A DNA stretch of 5,933 nt, taken from positions 1 to 5,933 of the forward strand of contig CALBSL010000022.1 in assembly GCA_937968025.1 (NCBI GenBank), read 5' to 3'. Positions 1-3,925 of this stretch are shown here, in pieces (position 1 is the stretch's first letter; every line of letters starts with the position of its first letter). The translations under genes and the position numbers were made by a program. This DNA comes from an uncultured bacterium (lineage in GTDB: Bacteria > Patescibacteriota > Patescibacteriia > 2-12-FULL-60-25). The notes under the pieces are model-generated. The model was not told where the DNA came from and did not search any database. It saw only the letters and a list, made by a program, of their open reading frames with translations.

Positions 1-67
1 GTTTCCGGCGGCGACGGTTCTTCATCCACACACGAGCATCAAGCATCCAGTCGCCAGCATCGCTGCT

Positions 68-1312
68 ATGCCATTCGCCTCGATCTACATGGACAACCAC
101 GCCACGACGCGGGTCGATCCGCGAGTCGTCGAGGCGATGTTGCCGTACTTTTCGGCGATCCCAGGAAATCCTTCGTCATTTCATACGATGGGGATGCAGG
201 CAAAAGACGCGGTGACCGATGCTCGCACTCGCATCGCTCAGCTTCTTCATGCTCATGCGGACGAAATCTTGTTTACGGCGGGTGGTACGGAGTCTGATAA
301 CCTGGCGGTGATCGGGATTCCGCGTGCCGCAAAAAAGCTAATTCGTGAGCGTTTCGGTGAGTCGGCGCGTCCTCACGTCATCACGACACCGATCGAGCAT
401 CATGCGGTGCTTGAACCGTTGCTCTATTTAGAAAAAACGGGTGAGATCGAACTCACGCAAATCCCTGTCGACGGGTTTGGGATGGTGGATCCGCTCGCGA
501 TTGAAGCGGCCCTCCGCCCTGAAACGGTGCTCGTCAGTGTTATGTGGGCAAACAATGAAATCGGAACGATCGAACCGATTGCCGATATTGGCCGTATGCT
601 CCTCGCTTGGCGAAAAGCGCACGCCACGCCATTTCCGTATTTTCATTCCGACGCCTGCCAGGCGGCAGGAGCGTGTGATTTGAATGTGGAAAAGAGTCAC
701 GTTGATGCGCTCACCATCAATGGCTCAAAAATCTATGGGCCAAAGGGAGTGGGTCTGCTTTATGTGCGTCGCGGGGTGAGGCTTGAGCCGCTCGCGCGCG
801 GAGGTGGGCAAGAGCGAAATCTTCGACCAGGAACAGAGAATGTTCCAGGAATTATGGGGCTTGCTTGTGCGTTTGAAATCGCGCAAGCCGAACGTGATGA
901 GGAAAACGCACGACTCTCGATGCTACGCGATCGTCTGATTGAGGGGTTGCTTGCTATTCCGAAATCTCGCCTCAACGGTCACCCAACGGAACGATTACCA
1001 AACAACGTGAATATCAGTTTTTTGGATATTGAAGGAGAGGCGGCCGCTCTGTACCTCGATGCTGAAGGGGTCCAGGTCTCAACCGGTTCTGCCTGTGCCT
1101 CTACCTCGCTCGATCCTTCGCACGTCATTCTTGCGACGGGACTTTCGTATGAGGCGGCCCATGGATCGCTGCGATACACGCTCGGTCATTCAACCACGCT
1201 GGACGATGTTGATCTCGTGATTCGTGTGATGCCAGGCATTGTTGAACGGTTGCGAAGAATGAGCCCGGTGAATCTTGATATGAACTATTTTACGTATGAA
1301 CACCAACGATAA
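68..1312 (+). CDS. nifS: Cysteine desulfurase, NifS/IscS class I (PLP-dependent)
   Basis: This 414-residue protein is a fold-type I PLP enzyme that takes sulfur from L-cysteine as an enzyme-bound persulfide and passes it to a scaffold in the cytoplasm. The N-terminus (YMDNHATTRVDPRV) matches the family start. Residues inferred by comparison with E. coli IscS: H111 (EHHAVL) stacking on PLP, N163 (NNEIG), D195 and Q198 (SDACQA), the PLP lysine K221 (SKIYGPKG), and the persulfide cysteine C343 in TGSACAS on a long class-I loop. The family usually has histidine before the PLP lysine; here it is S220. A roughly 15-residue tail follows the conserved core. The ATG at 68 has no Shine-Dalgarno site, and the frame stays open to the left edge of the window, so a start further upstream or coupling to an upstream gene cannot be excluded. 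The scaffold gene overlaps its 3' end, which supports co-expression. IscS versus NifS naming is not decidable here. Confidence 0.95.
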   Translation: MPFASIYMDNHATTRVDPRVVEAMLPYFSAIPGNPSSFHTMGMQAKDAVTDARTRIAQLLHAHADEILFTAGGTESDNLAVIGIPRAAKKLIRERFGESARPHVITTPIEHHAVLEPLLYLEKTGEIELTQIPVDGFGMVDPLAIEAALRPETVLVSVMWANNEIGTIEPIADIGRMLLAWRKAHATPFPYFHSDACQAAGACDLNVEKSHVDALTINGSKIYGPKGVGLLYVRRGVRLEPLARGGGQERNLRPGTENVPGIMGLACAFEIAQAERDEENARLSMLRDRLIEGLLAIPKSRLNGHPTERLPNNVNISFLDIEGEAAALYLDAEGVQVSTGSACASTSLDPSHVILATGLSYEAAHGSLRYTLGHSTTLDDVDLVIRVMPGIVERLRRMSPVNLDMNYFTYEHQR

Positions 1313-2000
1313 CCAGGCTGGACAAGCCGTTGTTCCTGCGAACACCACGGCAAAAGAAGGCGATGTGGCGGCAGGAACCAAAAAAGAAGGGTGGTTTTAC
1401 ACGGATGTTGTGAAGGAACACTTCTTTTCTCCAAAGAATTTCCTCGATCAAGAATCGTCTGCAGATCATCCGTATAAAGGCATGGTTGGTTCGCCGGCGT
1501 GTGGTGATGCGATGAAGGTGTGGTTGAAGATCGAAAAAGATGCCGATGGTATCGACCGAATCACGGATTTTAAGTGGAAAACATTCGGGTGTGCGTCAGC
1601 GATCGCTTCCACTTCAATGCTCTCCGTGATGGTGACAGAAAATGGGGGATTAGCGGTTGATGATGCCCTCAAGCTTCGTCCGCAGGATATTATGATGCGA
1701 CTTGGTGGATTGCCGGCGCGTAAGGTGCATTGTTCCGTGTTGGGCGATAAAGCATTACGTGCTGCTATCAACGACTACTTCCGCAAGTCTGGTCAGGTGG
1801 AAAAGATTATCATTGAGCAGGGTCGAATGATTGATAAGGTGCTCAAGATCACGGATCATGATATTGAAGAAGCGGTGTTGGAAGGGGCGGACACTCTCGA
1901 AAAGCTTCAACAAAAAACAAAGGTTGGTACAGGTGATCCATCGTGTATTCCAGAAGTGGAACAGTTGTTGCGCTTCTACAAAGACAAATACTTTGGGTAG
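1296..2000 (+). CDS. nifU: NifU/IscU-like Fe-S cluster scaffold with degenerate C-terminal BFD-like domain
   Basis: This 234-residue cytoplasmic scaffold should assemble Fe-S clusters using sulfur from the overlapping desulfurase. Residues 1-32 are a polar, low-complexity extension. Residues 33-165 are the IscU-type domain with all three ligand cysteines and the conserved Asp and His: C69 and D71 (GSPACGD), C99 (WKTFGCASAIAS), and H145-C146 (KVHCSVLGDKALRAAI). The HscA-binding LPPVK motif of IscU is LPARK here. Residues about 178-226 align with the BFD-like [2Fe-2S] domain of NifU (ITDHDIEEAVLEGA, GTGDPSCIPEVEQLL). Three of its four cysteines are replaced (D180, V182, D214) and only C217 remains, so this domain should not hold the usual cluster. 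The gene overlaps the desulfurase by 17 bases, and the ATG at 1296 has no Shine-Dalgarno site. A GTG at 1365 has AGAAGG four bases upstream and would remove most of the extension, so the start is uncertain. The stop is TAG. Confidence 0.93.
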   Translation: MNTNDNQAGQAVVPANTTAKEGDVAAGTKKEGWFYTDVVKEHFFSPKNFLDQESSADHPYKGMVGSPACGDAMKVWLKIEKDADGIDRITDFKWKTFGCASAIASTSMLSVMVTENGGLAVDDALKLRPQDIMMRLGGLPARKVHCSVLGDKALRAAINDYFRKSGQVEKIIIEQGRMIDKVLKITDHDIEEAVLEGADTLEKLQQKTKVGTGDPSCIPEVEQLLRFYKDKYFG

Positions 2001-2003
2001 GAC

Positions 2004-2027
2004 AAAAAAACCTGCCGATGGGGCAGG
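2004..2027 (-). terminator. Intrinsic terminator of the 117-residue membrane protein gene
   Basis: Read on the minus strand, a 6-bp stem CCTGCC/GGCAGG with a 5-base loop (2011-2027) is followed by seven T (2010-2004). It begins two bases beyond the TAG stop of the minus-strand gene. On the plus strand no T run follows the hairpin, so it is not a canonical terminator for the scaffold gene that converges on it. Confidence 0.8.
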
Positions 2028-2028
2028 G

Positions 2029-2382
2029 CTAGGAGCGATCATCCGCTTTGGCGAACTCGTTGAACCAGAACGTGATACAGACGATGCTCAGGGCGAAACA
2101 GATCCCTTCCAGCAGGGTGGATCGAGTGGTGAGGTGCGTGATCGCGTCGCGAAGCAAGAGAAGTTCGTAGGCGAGCACCATGGGGACGGCCATTCGCCAG
2201 GTGCGCTGGTTCTTCTTGGCGAAAAACGTGGGATGTGCCCAGGCGATCAGCGCAATGATGATGAACTCGATGGCGTGTTTTTTTAGCGATAGGCCATTCA
2301 CGGAGGGAGCCATGAGTCTTCTCAGACTGAGCGCGGTCCAGAGCGCGATGAAGAGCACGAGTCGTAGATTGATCGGCGGCAT
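2029..2382 (-). CDS. Small four-helix membrane protein, 117 aa, unknown function
   Basis: I do not recognise a family. The protein is strongly hydrophobic, with four likely membrane helices at about residues 6-20, 37-54, 64-82 and 89-108. They are separated by short basic loops (RRLMAP, KKH, AKKNQRTWR) and followed by a charged tail ending in KADDRS. There is no signal peptide separate from the first helix and no visible catalytic motif. The start is ATG (2380-2382), with a Shine-Dalgarno-like AGGGAG (2389-2394) six bases upstream and a TTGACA promoter further up. The stop is TAG, directly before a terminator hairpin. Codons end mostly in C or G. It is the last of three same-strand small membrane genes, and it converges on the scaffold gene. 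The membrane location is a confident inference from composition; the role is unknown. Confidence 0.85.
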   Translation of the reverse strand: MPPINLRLVLFIALWTALSLRRLMAPSVNGLSLKKHAIEFIIIALIAWAHPTFFAKKNQRTWRMAVPMVLAYELLLLRDAITHLTTRSTLLEGICFALSIVCITFWFNEFAKADDRS

Positions 2383-2425
2383 GCACTTCTCCCTCGGAAC
2401 AGGTGTTGATGCTGGCAGTGCTCAG

Positions 2426-2454
2426 ATTGTTGGACGGAATACCTTTTTTGTCAA
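2426..2454 (-). promoter_or_regulatory. Sigma70-type promoter of the 117-residue membrane protein gene
   Basis: On the minus strand there is a perfect -35 TTGACA (2454-2449), a 17-base spacer that begins with an A run, and -10 AACAAT (2431-2426, four of six consensus bases). Transcription would start near 2419, giving a leader of roughly 37 bases before the ATG. Confidence 0.65.
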
Positions 2455-2492
2455 CGGTGAATGTATCCCACGGTAAAGAAAAATCCCGTATG

Positions 2493-2515
2493 AAAAACAC
2501 CCTCAGTCGAGGGTG
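2493..2515 (-). terminator. Intrinsic terminator overlapping the stop of the 100-residue gene
   Basis: A 7-bp perfect stem CACCCTC/GAGGGTG (2498-2504 and 2509-2515) with a 4-base loop is followed on the minus strand by five T (2497-2493). The hairpin contains the last codons and the TGA stop (2505-2503) of the gene it ends, so coding and termination signals share bases. Confidence 0.85.
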
Positions 2516-2805
2516 GAGCCGCGGAAATCGCCGGCTACGTAGAGGAGGAGCGTGTGCACTCCGACGAGCGTTGCGATGGCCGCACATTGAGCTTCCCAGG
2601 GGTGGGGCTCGCCGTAGCACAGCACGAATATCACTGCCGCGGAGAACATGGCGCCCGCCGTACGGAGTGAACGAACGAGCTTCGCTCGGATCGTGCTTGT
2701 TCCATAGGGTGTTTCGAGGACGACGAATCCGAGAAAGAAGCCGCACAAATGGGACAGCGCCCAGACCCAGATGTAGGCAAGCAGCGCCTGTTGATAGGGG
2801 CTCAT
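2503..2805 (-). CDS. Small three-helix membrane protein, 100 aa, unknown function
   Basis: I do not recognise a family. Three likely membrane helices lie at about residues 7-30 (rich in Trp, Leu and Phe), 48-64 and 72-91. A basic loop between the first two (TIRAKLVRSLR, about 38-48) suggests that loop is cytoplasmic. Cysteines occur at 21, 63 and 74, with no metal-binding pattern. The tail FRGSTLD is encoded inside the terminator stem. The start is ATG (2803-2805), with AAAGGA (2811-2816) five bases upstream, which fixes it. The gene has its own TTGACA promoter and its own terminator, so it should be expressed as a single-gene transcript. It lies between two other small membrane genes but shows no obvious similarity to either. 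Third codon positions are strongly G/C. Confidence 0.85.
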   Translation of the reverse strand: MSPYQQALLAYIWVWALSHLCGFFLGFVVLETPYGTSTIRAKLVRSLRTAGAMFSAAVIFVLCYGEPHPWEAQCAAIATLVGVHTLLLYVAGDFRGSTLD

Positions 2806-2834
2806 GGTGATCCTTTCCGGTAGCGAGCAAGGAG

Positions 2835-2863
2835 ACGATGCCGTTTCCTGCTTTTTTTGTCAA
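2835..2863 (-). promoter_or_regulatory. Promoter of the 100-residue gene, fused to the preceding terminator
   Basis: On the minus strand there is a perfect -35 TTGACA (2863-2858), a 17-base spacer starting with six A, and a weak -10 CATCGT (2840-2835, three of six). The first two T of the -35 are also the last two T of the eight-base tract that terminates the upstream gene. The leader would be about 22 bases. The weak -10 lowers confidence. Confidence 0.5.
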
Positions 2864-2887
2864 AAAAAAGATCGCATGAGAGCGATC
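2862..2887 (-). terminator. Intrinsic terminator of the 108-residue membrane protein gene
   Basis: On the minus strand a 6-bp stem GATCGC/GCGATC with a 6-base loop (2870-2887) is followed by eight T (2869-2862). The TGA stop of the gene (2888-2886) runs into the first arm. The T tract continues directly into the next gene's TTGACA. Confidence 0.85.
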
Positions 2888-3212
2888 AGGAGAGGTCGGC
2901 GATCCGGTACCAGCGGTAGAACGAGAAGGTGCTGATCGCGGAAGAAGTGATGGCCAACAGACCCGTCCAGCCGAGGGGGATCGAGAGGAAGGTGCCGATC
3001 AGAGGGACGATCGCCGCCACGCTCAGCGGGCGAGACCATACGATGAGGTCCTGGAGGGACTTGCTCGTGATGACGGCGGCGAAGAAGAGCATGATCGCCA
3101 TGAAGATCATGACGGTGACGGTGAGCAGGAGGCTCTGCTTCAATACCAGAGTGGTCATGGCGAGGCCCCACATGCCACACAGAAACACCTTGGAACGGTC
3201 GAATTCGTACAC
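2886..3212 (-). CDS. Small four-helix membrane protein, 108 aa, unknown function
   Basis: I do not recognise a family. Likely membrane helices lie at about residues 9-24, 28-49 (Met, Phe and Val rich), 62-80 and 81-97. The charged N-terminus (MYEFDRSK), a central loop (KSLQDLIVWSR) and an aromatic-basic tail (FYRWYR, then IADLS) flank them. The start is GTG (3212-3210), fixed by a full AAGGAG Shine-Dalgarno (3219-3224) six bases upstream. This is the best-equipped gene of the window: a near-consensus promoter, a strong ribosome site and a terminator overlapping its stop. It is the first of three tandem single-gene units and is divergent from the ferredoxin gene. Codons are heavily C/G-ending. 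There is no enzymatic motif; a role in membrane transport, stress or partner binding is possible but not shown. Confidence 0.87.
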   Translation of the reverse strand: MYEFDRSKVFLCGMWGLAMTTLVLKQSLLLTVTVMIFMAIMLFFAAVITSKSLQDLIVWSRPLSVAAIVPLIGTFLSIPLGWTGLLAITSSAISTFSFYRWYRIADLS

Positions 3213-3218
3213 GGAAGG

Positions 3219-3224
3219 CTCCTT
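3219..3224 (-). promoter_or_regulatory. Shine-Dalgarno site AAGGAG that fixes a GTG start
   Basis: AAGGAG on the minus strand sits six bases before the GTG at 3212-3210. It selects this GTG over the in-frame ATG at codon 14. Confidence 0.8.
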
Positions 3225-3238
3225 GTTCGTGAGCGAAA

Positions 3239-3267
3239 ATCATAGCAAAGTGGTCGTTTGTCGTCAA
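3239..3267 (-). promoter_or_regulatory. Strong sigma70-type promoter of the 108-residue gene
   Basis: On the minus strand -35 TTGACG (3267-3262) and -10 TATGAT (3244-3239) are separated by exactly 17 bases, with five of six consensus matches in each box. Transcription would start near 3232, giving a leader of about 20 bases that carries the AAGGAG site. Confidence 0.8.
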
Positions 3268-3268
3268 T

Positions 3269-3300
3269 GTGACGCGGTCACTAGCTTGATTGACCCAATC
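3269..3300. promoter_or_regulatory. Two adjacent 5-3-5 dyads in the divergent intergenic region
   Basis: GTGAC-GCG-GTCAC (3269-3281) and GATTG-ACC-CAATC (3288-3300) are both perfect inverted repeats with 3-base centres. They lie one base beyond the -35 of the minus-strand promoter and upstream of the ferredoxin start. Such placement fits regulator binding sites, but short dyads also occur by chance. A TTGACC inside the second dyad could be a ferredoxin -35, yet the nearest good -10 (TATATG, 3316-3321) is 20 bases away. Confidence 0.3.
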
Positions 3301-3364
3301 CTGGTAGCCTCTGCGTATATGCATGATGTCCCAGCGTCTAGTTCTCGGGGGGGAGCCAACGGAC

Positions 3365-3378
3365 AGGTGAATCCACCT
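3365..3378 (+). promoter_or_regulatory. Hairpin that buries the ferredoxin ribosome binding site
   Basis: AGGTG (3365-3369) and CACCT (3374-3378) form a 5-bp stem with loop AATC, ending directly before the ATG at 3379. The left arm is also the only Shine-Dalgarno-like sequence (AGGTGA) at a suitable distance, so folding would hide it. Confidence 0.4.
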
Positions 3379-3630
3379 ATGACCGCCGCTCCCACTGCCG
3401 CCGCAAAACCATTGAAGATCGCCAAGATCACCGTCGATCGCGACTTGTGCATCGGTGCTGCACCCTGCGTGACTGTCGCGCCAGGGGTGTTTCAGCTGGA
3501 TGACGAAAACAAGGCCTACGTCGTCGATCCAAAGGGGGCGGATGACGACATGATTCTCCTGGCGGCACAAGCCTGTCCCGTTCAGGCGATTATTCTCCAC
3601 GATGAAGAAGGGAATCAGATCTATCCATAA
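3379..3630 (+). CDS. Small ferredoxin with three-cysteine motif, probably [3Fe-4S]
   Basis: This 83-residue soluble electron carrier has an Ala/Pro-rich leader (1-13), a beta strand and cluster loop beginning KITVDRDLCIGAAPC, and a closing ACPVQAI motif. Cysteines are only at 24, 30 and 66. The usual C-x2-C-x2-C pattern is C24-x2-A27-x2-C30, so the second ligand is missing. In single-cluster ferredoxins of actinobacteria, several of them P450 partners, this substitution is known to give a [3Fe-4S] cluster. The body is acidic (LDDEN, GADDDM, HDEEG), as usual for ferredoxins. I chose ATG 3379 for the AGGTGA site eight bases upstream; an in-frame ATG at 3319 would add 20 non-conserved residues. 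It probably depends on the assembly pair at 68-2000. Its redox partner is not in the window. Confidence 0.88.
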   Translation: MTAAPTAAAKPLKIAKITVDRDLCIGAAPCVTVAPGVFQLDDENKAYVVDPKGADDDMILLAAQACPVQAIILHDEEGNQIYP

Positions 3631-3654
3631 AAACGAGCCGATCGGCTTTTTTTT
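3631..3654. terminator. Probable bidirectional terminator between ferredoxin and methyltransferase genes
   Basis: The palindrome AGCCGATCGGCT (3636-3647) folds as a 4-bp stem with a GATC loop. On the plus strand eight T (3647-3654) end it, one base of which closes the stem. On the minus strand it is followed by CG and five T. The stem is short, but flanking A and T runs can extend it. It lies directly after the ferredoxin stop and about 30 bases past the end of the minus-strand methyltransferase frame. Confidence 0.65.
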
Positions 3655-3682
3655 GTGAGGGTGGTCTACGGGGGTGACTCGC

Positions 3683-3925
3683 TTAGGCTTTTCTCCACTT
3701 CACAATCTTTCGCGTGACGGATTGGCTTTCGCGGGCGTAGAGCATTTCTTCGGCGGTGCTTCCATCGATCAGCTGAAATGCTTCGCGGGTAAGCCCGTGA
3801 TTGGCGAGTTCTTCTTGAGTGATACTGACTTGGGCTCGTCCGTGCTTGGTGGTGTACGAAGGCAGGGTAGCGATGATCGCGCCGCCCGGTCGAAGGGTGT
3901 GGACGAGTTGCGGCAAGCAGTCGAG
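3683..3925 (-). pseudogene. C-terminal part of the TRM11-like methyltransferase, beyond an in-frame TAG
   Basis: After the TAG at 3928-3926 the same reading frame continues for 80 codons to a TAA, with no frameshift. The encoded segment looks conserved: LVHTLRPGGAIIATLPSY is the usual loop and strand after motif IV of a Rossmann-fold methyltransferase, and the end (YARESQSVTRKIVKW) resembles the closing strand of this family. It has no Shine-Dalgarno site. A TTG three codons after the stop could in principle start it, but a free fragment lacking the SAM site would not be an enzyme. I read it as the missing end of the gene upstream, separated by a recent nonsense change, a sequencing error, or readthrough. 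Confidence 0.75.

Noticed and set aside
1831..2286. Plus-strand frame of 151 codons crossing the end of the scaffold gene
   Set aside because: It is out of frame with the scaffold domain, then antisense to a membrane gene and its terminator.
2004..2515. Integron-like cassette array, suggested by the row of small genes with hairpins
   Set aside because: The hairpins are ordinary terminators with T tails, differ in sequence from gene to gene and lack attC-type core sites. Each gene also has its own promoter, and no integrase is visible.
2039..2863. Long minus-strand frame of 274 codons covering two of the small membrane genes
   Set aside because: It runs through a promoter, a ribosome site and a terminator hairpin of the two membrane genes, and its translation is rich in Arg, His and Pro with no domain. 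It is an out-of-frame shadow kept open by G/C-ending codons.
2929..3378. Plus-strand extension of the ferredoxin frame to 2929
   Set aside because: The frame is open, but the added part is antisense to a membrane gene and crosses the divergent promoter region. Similarity to ferredoxins begins only after 3379.
2860..3600. Minus-strand frame of 246 codons antisense to the ferredoxin
   Set aside because: It overlaps the clear ferredoxin on the other strand and the 108-residue membrane gene out of frame, and its composition (Arg, His, Gly) is not protein-like.
3683..3916. Independent 77-residue gene starting at TTG
   Set aside because: There is no ribosome site, and the frame is the same as the upstream methyltransferase and completes its fold, so it is the separated C-terminus.
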